Part shown: positions 18,757-28,643 of the stretch, piece by piece | Layout of the letters: each line of letters begins with the position of its first letter | Position numbering within the stretch: position 1 is the first letter of the stretch | Assembly (NCBI RefSeq): GCF_000175635.1 | Contig: NZ_ACVP01000029.1 | Location: forward strand, 17,002 to 81,001 | Length of the DNA: 64,000 nucleotides | Source: Corynebacterium tuberculostearicum SK141 | GTDB taxonomy: Bacteria > Actinomycetota > Actinomycetes > Mycobacteriales > Mycobacteriaceae | Reading direction: 5' to 3' | Notes under the pieces: model-generated | What the model was told of the DNA's origin: nothing | Database searches by the model: none | What the model saw: only the letters and a program-made list of their open reading frames with translations | Program-made: the position numbers and the translations under genes

Positions 18757-19093
18757 CGCGTATTCCTCTAGCCCCACACAGTCACGTCATAGAAAGCAGG
18801 TGAGTGTTGAACACCAACCTGGCGCGCGTTCGTCGCAGCAGCGATAGGCCTCCCGTCCGCACTCGGCCCGCATACTGGCCCGCTGAACATCGCACTTCAC
18901 CCCGAATCCCTGCGACCCTCACATTGCGTCGCGCGCACCCGCGTGTTCGCTCCTCACCCGGCTGCCCCTGCAGCAACCCATAGCTCACCGCTTACGTCCC
19001 AGCCGCCCGTATCGCCTGGCAGCCCACTGTCCGGCACGAATACTGCTAGCGGCTATGGGGATGTGACCCGTTTGAAGAAGAGGTAGAACCCAT

Positions 19094-22000
19094 ATGACTT
19101 CTCCTGCTAATACCCGCTTGCCCATCTCTGATGATGTGGAAGCAGTCCTGCCCGCAGCAATTAGCCGCGCACACGACTGGTTGAAGTCCACTGCGGACGA
19201 AGAAGATAAGGCCACCGAACAGCTCGCGGACCTGCTGCGCGACGAAGACGGCGTGAAGTTCACCATGGACTTCGTCGACCGCGTCATGCGCCCAGAAGAT
19301 GACAAGGTTGCCGCGCACGCGCTGAAGGATATTTCTTCCCACTATGACCCGTCGTTCCTCGGCAGCATCAATGGTGCGCTGGTTGGCGCCGGTGGTTTCT
19401 TCGGCCCCATCCTGCCGAACCTGGTCATGCCGGTGGCCCGCCTGTACATGCGCAAGATGGTTGGCCACCTAGTTCTAGACGCCGAGTCTGATGCCCTCAA
19501 CAAGATCTTGGACAAGGCCGCCGAATCCGGTGAGCAGCTTAACCTCAACCTGCTGGGTGAGGCTGTGCTCGGTGAGGAAGAGGCGAAGTCCCGCGCGGAG
19601 CGCACCCTCAAGCTCATCAAAAACCCCCGCGTGACCTACGTATCGGTTAAGGCTTCTTCCATGGTGGCCCAGCTCAACCACTGGGATATCGATGGCTCGG
19701 TAGAGCGCCTCAAGGAGCGCTTGCGCCCGCTGTACCAGGCTGCGGCCGACCGTACCGACAAGGTCTTTATCAACATGGACATGGAGGAGTACCACGACCT
19801 CCACCTAACCATCCGCCTGTTCAAGGAGCTGCTCAGCGAGCCGGAATTCCTCACCCTGGACGCCGGCATCGTGCTCCAGGCTTACCTGCCGGATACCTTT
19901 GATGCGCTCAAGGATGTCGCCGATTTTGCCAAGGAGCGCGTGGCTAAGGGCGGCGGCAAGGTCAAGGTACGCATCGTGAAGGGCGCAAACCTGTCCATGG
20001 AAAACGTGCAGGGCGAGGTCCACGATTGGCCGCTGGCTACCTACACCAACAAGCTCGACGTGGACGCTAACTACTACCGCCTATTGGATTTCATCCTGCG
20101 CGAGGAGTACGCCGGCAGTATCCGCATCGGTGTAGCAACCCACAACCTATACACCGCGGCCATGGCCTACGAGCTGGGCAAGAAGCGCGGCGTGCTGCAC
20201 ATGCTGGATTCGGAGATGCTGCAGGGTATGTCCCCTGCCCAGCAGGCAGCGGTGCGCAAGGTCTTTGACGGCCGGCAAATCCTCTATACCCCGGTTGTCC
20301 ACGCAGATGACTTCGACGTCGCCGTGTCCTACCTGGTGCGCCGCCTAGAGGAGAACTCCGCGCCGCAGAACTTCCTCTACGCTCTCTTCGCCCCGGGGGA
20401 GGAGCCGTTGGCGGACCAGGAAGAGACGTTCCGTCGGGCCGTCGCCAAGCGCTGGGAAACCTTCGCTGGTGCCCGTCGCACGCAGAACCGCCTTGAGGAA
20501 AACGGCCGCCAGGCACCGCGCACCGGCCGCTTTACCAACGAGGCAGATACTGACCCGGCGCTCGCGCCGAACCGCCAGTGGGCGCAGGAAGCACTCAAGC
20601 GCAATCCGGGCGAGCACGGCATCGCGGAGGTTACCGACCCTGCCGCGGTCGAAGGTCACATCGCTCGCGCTAAGGAGCTGGGCACCGAGTGGGGCAAGCG
20701 CCCAGCTGCCGAGCGCGCCGCCGCACTGGAGGCCGTGGCGGATCAGATTGCGTCCCAGCGTGGCAAGTTCATCTCCGTGGCTGCGTATGAGGCCAATAAG
20801 ACTGTTACCCAGACCGACCCTGAGGTCTCTGAGGCGATTGACTTCTGCACCTACTACGGCCAGTCCGCACGCCTACTGGAAGAGTCCTACTCCGAGTTCA
20901 CCCCGCACACCGTCACCGTGGTGACCCCGCCGTGGAACTTCCCCATTGCCATCCCCACCGGTGGCATTGCGGCATCCTTAGCAGCCGGCTCGGCGGTCAT
21001 CGTCAAGCCTGCACCGCAGGTGGTTCACTGCGGCAAGCTCGTGGTGGAAGCGTTCCGCACCGCTCTGGAGGCGCAGGGCTTGGACCAGGATCTGGTGCAG
21101 CTCGTGCTTACTGATGAAGCCGAGGCCGGCAAGGCACTGCTCTCCCACGATGACGTGGACAATGTCATCCTCACCGGCGCCTCCGATACCGGCGCGCTCT
21201 TCCGTTCCTGGAAGCCGAAGATGAACATTATGGCGGAGACGTCCGGCAAGAACGCGCTCATCATCACCCCTGCGGCCGACCCAGACCTGGCCATCGATGA
21301 CCTCTACAACTCTGCCTTTGGCCACTCCGGCCAGAAGTGCTCGGCGGCATCCCTGGTTATCTTCGTCGGTGCGGCTGGTAAGTCCGAGCGCCTACGCACC
21401 CAGCTGCTAGATGCCGTCAAGACCCTTAAGCCAGGCCCGGGCTTCGATATCACCACCACCATGAACGGCCTAGCGGAAGAGCCGAGCGAGAAGCTCCTGC
21501 GCGGTTTGACCCAGCTCGAGCCGGGTGAGAAGTGGCTGCTCAAGCCGGAAAAGCTCAACCAGGAAGGCACCCTGTGGTCCCCGGGCATCCGCGATAATGT
21601 GCAGCCAGGCTCCTGGTACCACAAGAACGAGTGCTTCGGCCCCATCCTTGGCATCATGTACGCCGATACCTTGGAGGAGGCTATTGCCTGGCAGAACGAC
21701 ACCGGCTATGGCCTGACTGGCGGCATTCACTCGCTTGACGACGCCGAGATTGAGTACTGGATCGACAACGTTGAGGTGGGCAATGCCTACGTCAACCGCG
21801 GCATCACCGGTGCGATTGTCCAGCGCCAGTCCTTCGGCGGTTGGAAGAAGTCCGTCATGGGACCGGGCGCCAAGGCTGGCGGTCCGAACTACGTGGCACA
21901 GATGGGTGAGTGGGCCGATGGCGAGCTCAAGCCGCGCAACGTGGATATCGCCCCAGCAAGCCTCGCCGCGCTGCACCGCCTGCGTGATAACCTCTCTGGC

Positions 22001-22537
22001 AAGCTCACCGAGGAGGACATCACCTGGCTGTGGCGCGCCGCTGAGCTGGACCAGGTGGCTTGGCAAGAGGAGTTCGGCCGCAACCACGACCGCACCGGCC
22101 TGGTCTCTGAGGCCAATATCTTCCGCTACCGCCCGCTTCTGACCAAGCTGCGCGTGCGCGTGGGCGAAGGCTACGAACTGCGCGAGGTTGCTCGTCAGGT
22201 GCTGGCCGCCGCAATTACCGGCACCGCCACGGAAATCTCCGCCACCCCGGAGGTTGCCACCCAGCTGCAGGACTTGGGCTTCGACGTCAAGGCCATCACC
22301 GACGAGGCTTTTGCTACCGACGTGGCAAATGACGCTTCTTCCCGCGTGCGCGCCTTGGGCACCGTGCCGGATTCCATCTACGAGGCCGCGGTGCGCTCCA
22401 ACTCCGTGGTGCTGGACCAGCCCGTGCTTGCCGACGGCCGCCGTGAGCTCATGCCTTACCTCCTTGAGCAGGCAGTTTCGGTTACCATGCACCGCTTCGG
22501 CATTATCCGCAACGTAGGTAACCTGCGCGACGAGTAA
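19094..22537 (+). CDS. putA: Bifunctional proline dehydrogenase / delta-1-pyrroline-5-carboxylate dehydrogenase
   Basis: 1147 residues. The FAD-dependent proline dehydrogenase barrel occupies about 120-450 (YVSVKASSM, MDMEEYHDLHLT, VRIVKGANL, ATHNLYT). The NAD-dependent aldehyde dehydrogenase domain is at about 500-1000, with PWNFPIAIPTGG, Glu in NIMAETSGKN and catalytic Cys in GQKCSAASL. Together they oxidise proline to glutamate. It lacks the N-terminal ribbon-helix-helix of enterobacterial PutA, so it is not a self-regulator. ATG follows AAGAAGAGG with a somewhat long gap. A terminator follows. Confidence 0.96.
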   Translation: MTSPANTRLPISDDVEAVLPAAISRAHDWLKSTADEEDKATEQLADLLRDEDGVKFTMDFVDRVMRPEDDKVAAHALKDISSHYDPSFLGSINGALVGAGGFFGPILPNLVMPVARLYMRKMVGHLVLDAESDALNKILDKAAESGEQLNLNLLGEAVLGEEEAKSRAERTLKLIKNPRVTYVSVKASSMVAQLNHWDIDGSVERLKERLRPLYQAAADRTDKVFINMDMEEYHDLHLTIRLFKELLSEPEFLTLDAGIVLQAYLPDTFDALKDVADFAKERVAKGGGKVKVRIVKGANLSMENVQGEVHDWPLATYTNKLDVDANYYRLLDFILREEYAGSIRIGVATHNLYTAAMAYELGKKRGVLHMLDSEMLQGMSPAQQAAVRKVFDGRQILYTPVVHADDFDVAVSYLVRRLEENSAPQNFLYALFAPGEEPLADQEETFRRAVAKRWETFAGARRTQNRLEENGRQAPRTGRFTNEADTDPALAPNRQWAQEALKRNPGEHGIAEVTDPAAVEGHIARAKELGTEWGKRPAAERAAALEAVADQIASQRGKFISVAAYEANKTVTQTDPEVSEAIDFCTYYGQSARLLEESYSEFTPHTVTVVTPPWNFPIAIPTGGIAASLAAGSAVIVKPAPQVVHCGKLVVEAFRTALEAQGLDQDLVQLVLTDEAEAGKALLSHDDVDNVILTGASDTGALFRSWKPKMNIMAETSGKNALIITPAADPDLAIDDLYNSAFGHSGQKCSAASLVIFVGAAGKSERLRTQLLDAVKTLKPGPGFDITTTMNGLAEEPSEKLLRGLTQLEPGEKWLLKPEKLNQEGTLWSPGIRDNVQPGSWYHKNECFGPILGIMYADTLEEAIAWQNDTGYGLTGGIHSLDDAEIEYWIDNVEVGNAYVNRGITGAIVQRQSFGGWKKSVMGPGAKAGGPNYVAQMGEWADGELKPRNVDIAPASLAALHRLRDNLSGKLTEEDITWLWRAAELDQVAWQEEFGRNHDRTGLVSEANIFRYRPLLTKLRVRVGEGYELREVARQVLAAAITGTATEISATPEVATQLQDLGFDVKAITDEAFATDVANDASSRVRALGTVPDSIYEAAVRSNSVVLDQPVLADGRRELMPYLLEQAVSVTMHRFGIIRNVGNLRDE

Positions 22538-22588
22538 TTCCCAGCCGCGTCAGCGGACGCGTTAAAGGACGCGTTAAAGGTACTGAAG

Positions 22589-22628
22589 GGAGGTAGCGCC
22601 CCGCCCGTGGGCTGCTACCTCCTTTTTC
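22589..22628 (+). terminator. Terminator of putA
   Basis: GGAGGTAGC (22589-22597) pairs with GCTACCTCC (22614-22622) followed by TTTTT. Just before it a 12-bp unit GGACGCGTTAAA is repeated twice in tandem (22555-22578). Confidence 0.8.
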
Positions 22629-22668
22629 GTATATGCGCTGCGAGTTTTATGTGGCATAGTGGTAGGCA

Positions 22669-24042
22669 ATGTCTACGTCACATAATTCGTCTTCCCGCGA
22701 CGAGGCCAAGCGCCCGTCTGCGCAGGAAAAGGGCAACGCAACACAAATCCAAAAGCCGGGCGAGGAAGATTCTCATACCCTCGTCGCTTATGATGACGCG
22801 CACCTTGGTGCAGAGGCTGCCAGCGAGCACCCTGCCGAGCGCGACGATAAATCCGCCGTACTGGCCAAGGACTTCCGCACCATGGCCAAGGTCTCGGTGG
22901 TCTTTATCCTTATCGTCGCCGGCCTAGCGCTGGCCGGCTACCTGCTCAAGTTCATTTGGGTAGGCCTGCTGCCGGTCTTGCTCGCCATTCTCGTCTCCAC
23001 GGTGCTCTACCCCATCAGCGCGTGGCTGCGCAGTAAGGGATTCCCGCGCTCGCTCGCGGCGGTAAGCACCTTGCTCGGCCTCATCATCATCTTCTGCGGC
23101 GTCTTTGCCGCCATGGCCCCCGTAGTCACCAGCCAGAGCCAAACGCTCATTGACCAAGCCGAAGATGGCATTAACCAAATCACGGAGATGGTGGAAAAGT
23201 CCCCCATCGATATCCAAAGTGACCAGCTACAGTCCGTTCTGCAAGACGTGGTCAAGTTTGCCAAGGGCCAAGCCTCTACCATCGCCACCGGCGTTATCTC
23301 TGGTTTCTCGATGGCCAGCTCCATCGTCGTGGCCGCGCTGATCATGCTCTTTGTCACCTTCTTCATCATCAAAGACGGCGACAAGTTCTTGCCGTGGCTG
23401 CGCAAGTACACCGGCAATTCCACCGGCTGGCACGTCACTGAACTCGGTGCCCGCATCTGGAAGACCTTGTCCGGCTTTATCCAGGCGCAGGCCGCCGTGG
23501 CCATGGTGGACGCAGTCCTCATTGGCCTTGGCCTGTGGGTGCTGCAAGTTCCGCTCGCGCTCGTCATCGCCGTGGTGACGTTCTTCGCCAGCTTCATCCC
23601 GATCATCGGTGCGGTCACCGCCGGTGCCCTCGCCATCATCATCGCGCTGGTCTCCAATGGCCTGACCAACGCACTGCTGGCGCTTGCACTTATCATCATC
23701 GTCCAGCAGGTGGAAGGCAATGTCCTCCAGCCGATGCTGCAGTCCAAGGCCATGGGCCTGCACGCCGCCATCGTCCTGCTTTCCGTGACCGTCGGCTCCA
23801 CCCTGGCCGGCATCGTGGGCGCCTTCCTCGCCGTCCCCGTGGCCGCAACCATCGCTGTTGTGGTGCGCTACCACGCCGAGATGGCCGCGCTGCGCTCCGG
23901 CGAAGTCGAGCCCTCCGATATAGACATCATCACCGGCTCCAAGGACGATCCTGAAGACTTCAGCGACGTCGCCTACGAACACGCCCAGACCCCACGCGAC
24001 AAGGTAGAGCAGCTCTACCAGTCCATGAGCCCGCTGAGCTAA
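22669..24042 (+). CDS. AI-2E family transporter
   Basis: 457 residues. An 80-residue polar N-terminal tail is followed by about eight membrane helices in the arrangement of the AI-2E (PerM/YdiK/TqsA) family: two N-terminal pairs, a long extracytoplasmic stretch, FIIKDGDKFLPWLRKY, and the conserved PIIGAVTAGALAIIIAL and QQVEGNVLQP motifs. Members export diverse small molecules, some act as Na+/H+ antiporters, and the substrate here is unknown. The C-terminus is acidic. It has its own terminator and is separated from putA by one. Confidence 0.9.
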   Translation: MSTSHNSSSRDEAKRPSAQEKGNATQIQKPGEEDSHTLVAYDDAHLGAEAASEHPAERDDKSAVLAKDFRTMAKVSVVFILIVAGLALAGYLLKFIWVGLLPVLLAILVSTVLYPISAWLRSKGFPRSLAAVSTLLGLIIIFCGVFAAMAPVVTSQSQTLIDQAEDGINQITEMVEKSPIDIQSDQLQSVLQDVVKFAKGQASTIATGVISGFSMASSIVVAALIMLFVTFFIIKDGDKFLPWLRKYTGNSTGWHVTELGARIWKTLSGFIQAQAAVAMVDAVLIGLGLWVLQVPLALVIAVVTFFASFIPIIGAVTAGALAIIIALVSNGLTNALLALALIIIVQQVEGNVLQPMLQSKAMGLHAAIVLLSVTVGSTLAGIVGAFLAVPVAATIAVVVRYHAEMAALRSGEVEPSDIDIITGSKDDPEDFSDVAYEHAQTPRDKVEQLYQSMSPLS

Positions 24043-24062
24043 GACTCAGCCACCACTAGCAG

Positions 24063-24090
24063 CGCGCCGGCCCTCCCCCGGCGCGTTTTT
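24063..24090 (+). terminator. Terminator of the AI-2E transporter gene
   Basis: CGCGCCGG (24063-24070) pairs with CCGGCGCG (24078-24085), followed by TTTTTATTTT. Confidence 0.85.
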
Positions 24091-24247
24091 ATTTTCCCCG
24101 ACACACTTACCCCTAAAAGAGTGCAATTGGGCTGCGCACAAGACATTTCCTCCGCTTGCAGTTGCGGCCGCCTCCCGTGAAATTAGCATTGTTAACGGGC
24201 CCAAGAAGACGCCCATTTCTCATTCTATTTCCTATCAAGGAGTATTC

Positions 24248-24775
24248 ATGCGTAAGCAATTTGTAGGCGCTCTCGCCGCCACTCTCTTAGCATCGTCCAT
24301 CGCTATCCCTGCCGCACAAGCAGCTACGTTTGAGCGGGCGGACGGCGGCTGCTGGGCAATTTCGGAGAACGATGAATTCGTAGTTCCCGAGGAGCTGGTC
24401 GGCCAGCCCACCGAGTGGGGCGAAGATCAGGAAAAGAATTTCCTCAGTGATGATTACATGCGCTGGAACATTAGCAAGCACGACGATCTCATCGGTTGGT
24501 CCAATAAGCAGATCGCTGCCTACCAGCGCAATGGCGTAACCCCTGACGAGCAGCGCCGCATCGACCGCATTAAGATTTTCCGCGGTCAGCTGCAGACTCA
24601 GCGCAATGATATGAACGCCTGCCTGCGCGCTGGCGCCAAGGATCCGATTTCTCAGCTGTCTTCGCAGTTCGGCCTGCCGACCATCGCTCAACTGCAGGCA
24701 CAGTTTGAAGCGCAGATCCGCCAGGCTGAAGCACAGCTGCGTAAGATGGCTGCGCAGTTCGGTATCAAGTTCTAG
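24248..24775 (+). CDS. Secreted protein of unknown function
   Basis: 175 residues with a clear Sec signal peptide (MRKQFVGALAATLLASSIAI, probable cleavage after PAAQA near 26). The mature part has two cysteines (GGCWA near 36 and NACLR near 120), suggesting one disulfide, and a C-terminal amphipathic helix rich in Gln/Ala (QAQFEAQIRQAEAQLRKM). Good AAGGAG site before ATG. No family recognised. Overlaps the convergent nucleosidase gene by 4 bp. Confidence 0.75.
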   Translation: MRKQFVGALAATLLASSIAIPAAQAATFERADGGCWAISENDEFVVPEELVGQPTEWGEDQEKNFLSDDYMRWNISKHDDLIGWSNKQIAAYQRNGVTPDEQRRIDRIKIFRGQLQTQRNDMNACLRAGAKDPISQLSSQFGLPTIAQLQAQFEAQIRQAEAQLRKMAAQFGIKF

Positions 24776-25362
24776 CGCAGAAAGCCTAGGTCCGTAGCTG
24801 CCGAGGCGAGCTGGCGCGCACCGCGGTCAAGGACGTTGGCCCACGTGCCCTTGGATTCCTCATTGGCGGAATCGGACACCTGCTTAAGCAGGGTGCAGGG
24901 CACATCGAAGCGCTGGCATACTGCGGCGATGGAATAGCCTTCCATGTCGCACAGCTGCGATTTCTTGGCCAGCTCGGTGCGCAGGGCGGTATCGGAGACA
25001 AACATGTCGCCCGTGGCCAGTCCGCGCACCGGCAGGCGGCCGGAGGTCTCGAGCTCGATAGCCTCTGGCAGCAGGTAGCGGTTGATATCGGTAAGCACTT
25101 CTAGCTTGAAGTCATGCTTGGTGACCTTGTCCACTTCGAAGACGCCAGCCATGCCGTCGACAAGCGCGCCGGCCGTGCCAATGTTGACCACGCGATCGGG
25201 AAGGGCGCCGTTCGCGCGGGCGTCGGCAAGAGCTTCCGTCAGCGCAATGGCCGCCGGAACCGTACCGATTCCGGTGATGAGCAGGGGTTCGCCTTCCGGA
25301 ATGTGGGCGGCTTCCGCGTCCACAGCGGCGACGAAAAGGGTGCGTCCGTTGAGATTCTCCAT
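24772..25362 (-). CDS. Nucleosidase of the MTA/SAH (PNP_UDP) family
   Basis: 196 residues. PNP/UDP phosphorylase-type fold: ITGIGTVPAAIALTEAL (N-terminal Gly loop), VVNIGTAGALVDGMAG (central core), GDMFVSD, and CDMEGYSIAAVC with the substrate-binding Met-Glu. Members cleave methylthioadenosine, S-adenosylhomocysteine or other purine nucleosides. At 196 residues it is shorter than typical MTA/SAH nucleosidases (about 230), so the substrate is uncertain. Confidence 0.85.
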   Translation of the reverse strand: MENLNGRTLFVAAVDAEAAHIPEGEPLLITGIGTVPAAIALTEALADARANGALPDRVVNIGTAGALVDGMAGVFEVDKVTKHDFKLEVLTDINRYLLPEAIELETSGRLPVRGLATGDMFVSDTALRTELAKKSQLCDMEGYSIAAVCQRFDVPCTLLKQVSDSANEESKGTWANVLDRGARQLASAATDLGFLR

Positions 25363-25385
25363 GCCTGCGAGAATACCTGCCCGCC

Positions 25386-26369
25386 CTAGTCAAAGTTCAA
25401 TGTGCGGTTCTTCTGGCGCAGGCGAATCGTAATGTTTTTCTGTCCGGCGCCAAGGGCAATGATTTTCCCGCTGAGAACCCGGGCGACGGCCAGGTCTTCC
25501 TCCGTCGGGGCCTCGGCCGCGACCCGCGCCGTAGGCAGCCAAGCATCGTGCGGGTCTGGCGCGCCGAGGTGAATGAGCCGTTCGCGCTCCACGTCGATCC
25601 AATAGCCCTCCGTGGCCATGAAACGATCGTGGCTCCCCTCGAAGGAATCGCGGCGCCACCCACCCTCGGCCACGCGGAAGACAAAGGGGCAATAGCCAAA
25701 ACGCGAAGGCACGATATAGCGCGTCTGGGGGCTGACGCGCCAATGGCCGCGCGCGGAGCTCCAGACTTGGCGGTAGGTATCGGCCAAGCTCATGCCCAGA
25801 CGCAAGCGCTGCTGCCTGTCTTCGTCCAACCCAGCACCATCTACCTGGGTTTTTAGCTCCCCGAGCCGCGTGGCATCGGCCACGTACATGCCCAGCCACG
25901 CTTCCTCCGGAGTGGTGTACGGGCCGGTGATATCACGGTGGAAGGAATCCGGCACGGCTCTTTCCGCGTCCTGGGGCAGGCGCTGGCGGGCGGCAAAAGC
26001 CCATAGGCGCGGATGTCCCATGCGGTACAGCATCACCGTCGCCCGCGGCAGGCGGTCGTGCACCTGCTCGCGCGTCAGATAATCACCCGCGCTGATGCGC
26101 CGCAGCAGCTGCTTAGCGATGTCCCCCTCTACCTGCTGCTCCATTCCCGGCGCGACTTCCATCTCCGGCAACTGGCTAAGCAGCATCAAATCGATGATGT
26201 CTCCCAAATCAAAGACCTTGCTCAATTCTGTATGCGCCTCTGAGCCAAAAGCCTCAATTGCGTCATACCCCAGGGCACTGCCCAAGCGGCGGATGAGATC
26301 CGGGGACACGCTCACCCGGTTGCGGGTCGCGTGCAATTCCGCGGCGTTGAGATTGCGGTCCAGGCCCAC
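25386..26369 (-). CDS. Conserved-looking protein of unknown function
   Basis: 327 residues, no signal peptide or membrane helix. The N-terminal 130 residues are helical (VSVSPDLIRRLGSALGYDAI could include a helix-turn-helix). The middle contains many Trp/Tyr residues (YRQVWSSARGHWRVSPQTRY, EGGWRRDSFEGSHD, ATEGYWIDVERERLI). The last 60 residues are basic. It ends 23 bp before the nucleosidase start, so the two may be co-transcribed. I do not recognise a family. GC-rich like the core genome, it forms the left edge of the lower-GC island. Confidence 0.65.
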   Translation of the reverse strand: MGLDRNLNAAELHATRNRVSVSPDLIRRLGSALGYDAIEAFGSEAHTELSKVFDLGDIIDLMLLSQLPEMEVAPGMEQQVEGDIAKQLLRRISAGDYLTREQVHDRLPRATVMLYRMGHPRLWAFAARQRLPQDAERAVPDSFHRDITGPYTTPEEAWLGMYVADATRLGELKTQVDGAGLDEDRQQRLRLGMSLADTYRQVWSSARGHWRVSPQTRYIVPSRFGYCPFVFRVAEGGWRRDSFEGSHDRFMATEGYWIDVERERLIHLGAPDPHDAWLPTARVAAEAPTEEDLAVARVLSGKIIALGAGQKNITIRLRQKNRTLNFD

Positions 26370-26741
26370 GAGGGCTCCTTTCTCCCCCTCATCGGGGATT
26401 TAATTCTTGGTCATGCTTGGGATTAAGCCGGACATTGGTCTTACCCGGTGTCCTTCATTGGAGTCTTGTCGCGGAAAAGGGCATCAGATAGAAGCCCTTC
26501 TAGGAGATTTTGGGACTCCTCAACTTCGTCACTGTTGGTTCTCGGTCACGCAGCTGATGACGTGCTTAATCCCTACGAGTTACATCGAAGAAAAGTAGCG
26601 CGTTACAAATACCCCCTTTCATAGTCTCATTCGAGAGAATTCTTGCAACTCTTATGCCTATAGTATGACGCGGAATGATTCTTAATCATTCCCTTTCTTT
26701 CGCATTTCTCTTTCTGGACAGCGCACAAAGGAGCCTCCCCT
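26370..26741. other. Intergenic region at the start of the accessory island
   Basis: 372 bp without a supported gene. Base composition falls from GC-rich to AT-rich here. I see no integrase, transposase or tRNA that would mark an insertion point. Confidence 0.5.
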
Positions 26742-27728
26742 TTGAACGACAAGAATTCTTGGGGTTCATCTGACTCAACCCCATATTCAGATTCGAACGG
26801 ACCTGCATCCCCTATGCAGGACTCCGGTACTGAAACCAACGCAGAATCTTCGGGCAAAGGCACGCGCACCGCCATTATTGTCGTTGCCGCCCTCGCCATT
26901 ATTGCGCTTATTGGCGGTGGTGCCTGGGCACTAACGGGAAACAAAGATTCTGATGAATCGAGCAGCGCTGAACCGAATTTTCATTCTCAAGAAAACAGCA
27001 GCGAGGAAACCACCGAAGAGGCAACTTCTGAGAAAGAATCCACGCCTGAGAAGAAAGCTAAGACTACACAAGCTAAGGGCGCTAGCACTGGCCCCTCTAC
27101 AGAGGAGAAGTGCGGAACTCTAGCCAATAACAAAATGGACGCGCCTGGTGGCACGCTTCAGCTGTTTTGCGACGGCACCTGGCAGTACCTCGCGCAAAAG
27201 AATTCCTCGAATTACCGACTTTTCTATTGGACCGATAATGAGTGGAAGTTGTACCGGTCAGACAATACGACTGGAGACTCCGTCAATCAGTGCTACGACA
27301 AGGGCAAGTTGGACAAGGCAGGCGCTCCGAGGGAGCTGACCAACCAGCTCCAACTCTGCGACTCTCAAGCAACGCCAACCCCCAAGGTCCGCGACAAGCC
27401 TATTACCGCCGAGGAGGAATTTCCGCCCGAAGATTATTGGTATGGCGAATGCGATGGTAGCTACGTGCTCATCGTGGAATCGGTCATCATCCCGCCGGCA
27501 ACTGATCCGATTTCTGAGCCCTACCGAGTGCACAAGAAGTACCCAGGCTCCAAGATCATCCGGGGCGGCGCATGTAGTTCCCTGCGCAGCCACACTGAAA
27601 GCGGCCCTATCTATGCCATCATCTACGAAGCCGGCCACAGCGTGGACAAAGTATGCGAGCTTAAGGCCAAGTACGGCGGCAATGCCCGTTCCCTCAATAA
27701 CGACGCGGATTTCTCTGACCCCTGCTAA
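26742..27728 (+). CDS. Membrane-anchored extracytoplasmic cysteine-containing protein
   Basis: 328 residues from TTG 26742, chosen for the AAAGGAG 7 nt upstream. A 42-residue polar N-terminus, one membrane helix (about 43-66, AIIVVAALAIIALIGGGAWA), and a Ser/Glu/Thr/Lys linker (67-115) precede two outer segments containing nine cysteines. The first (CGTLANNK to LQLC) carries a W-x-Y / FYWTDNEWKLY stretch. The second (GECDGSYVLIVESV to the last residue Cys) resembles a small binding domain. Type II topology places the cysteines outside. Function unknown. Lower GC than flanking core genes. Confidence 0.7.
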   Translation: MNDKNSWGSSDSTPYSDSNGPASPMQDSGTETNAESSGKGTRTAIIVVAALAIIALIGGGAWALTGNKDSDESSSAEPNFHSQENSSEETTEEATSEKESTPEKKAKTTQAKGASTGPSTEEKCGTLANNKMDAPGGTLQLFCDGTWQYLAQKNSSNYRLFYWTDNEWKLYRSDNTTGDSVNQCYDKGKLDKAGAPRELTNQLQLCDSQATPTPKVRDKPITAEEEFPPEDYWYGECDGSYVLIVESVIIPPATDPISEPYRVHKKYPGSKIIRGGACSSLRSHTESGPIYAIIYEAGHSVDKVCELKAKYGGNARSLNNDADFSDPC

Positions 27729-27851
27729 CCCAGATTCCGCGCTCAATTCCCTGTCACTCCCCTTCTGCTGCGTTGACTCCCTACCCCGCTACAACGCAGC
27801 GTGCGCCCCTTTGACCTTTCATCTACCGCCTCAATGTGAAAGCAATATCTT

Positions 27852-28541
27852 ATGCCTAAATCATCTGCCCACCTAGGACGAATAAGTCGTATAGGCATTG
27901 CAACAAGCCTCGCCCTCATTAGTTTCTCCTTGGCTTCCTGCGATGACGAAACGTCGGATACAACCGCACAGGAGTTTTCAGTGGAGTCGCCGACAATGTC
28001 CGCTACAGAAGAAAGCAGCGATGCCAAGCCGAAAGAATCGCCCACTGACTCAGCTGCGACGGAAGAAGAAACTACTCGGCCGGTGCCCCCGAACGTCGTG
28101 ATGGATGACGAGCAGCCGAGCCCGGAAGCCGACACCACTTCGTCGTGTGGCGCAGCTGATGCCCAAACAGCATTTTCCGAGGGAATATCCCAAGTCGCTC
28201 CGTGGGGCACCATCGGATGGGAGCTTTTCGATTCCTCCGGCTATGACCCCTGCGCATCCCTATCGTGGGAAACCCTGATGATTGAGGGAGGAACTAGTTC
28301 TTCGCCTTTCCACATCATGCTGTTTAATCACGGCGAATACTTAGGCACCGCAACGGCAAAGCCCTATGGATTCGCCCCCACTATTGAGCGCGTGAGTGAT
28401 TCCGAGATCGCGGTAACCTACCACTGGCCGCGCGAAGGTGAAGGCAATGCCAACCGCTCAGGCACAACCGACGCAGGCTTCCGGTGGGATGAAGGACAGC
28501 AAAAGGTCATCATGTCCGGCGACGTACCGCCAACGGGATAA
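27852..28541 (+). CDS. LppP/LprE-like lipoprotein 1
   Basis: 229 residues. Signal peptide with lipobox FSLASC (lipid on the Cys near 30), a disordered Glu/Ser/Thr-rich linker (30-95), and a folded domain of about 130 residues with two cysteines (SSCGAAD and YDPCASLSW). The domain matches the LppP/LprE family pattern FDPCA-LSW and HIMLFNHGEYLGTAT. Those mycobacterial lipoproteins have no settled function. The next gene is a close paralogue. Confidence 0.8.
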   Translation: MPKSSAHLGRISRIGIATSLALISFSLASCDDETSDTTAQEFSVESPTMSATEESSDAKPKESPTDSAATEEETTRPVPPNVVMDDEQPSPEADTTSSCGAADAQTAFSEGISQVAPWGTIGWELFDSSGYDPCASLSWETLMIEGGTSSSPFHIMLFNHGEYLGTATAKPYGFAPTIERVSDSEIAVTYHWPREGEGNANRSGTTDAGFRWDEGQQKVIMSGDVPPTG

Positions 28542-28643
28542 GAAGTCTAGGATCGTCATTTCGGCTTGTCTTGGCCAGCGCTGTTGCTATTGTCGGGTTT
28601 GACTCGGCTTCCTGCTAATAGTCCCGCGAAAGGAAACTCGACC

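Noticed and set aside
18782..18988. Small minus- and plus-strand frames in the putA leader
   Set aside because: No convincing ribosome site except for a TTG-start basic frame at 18807; composition looks non-coding.
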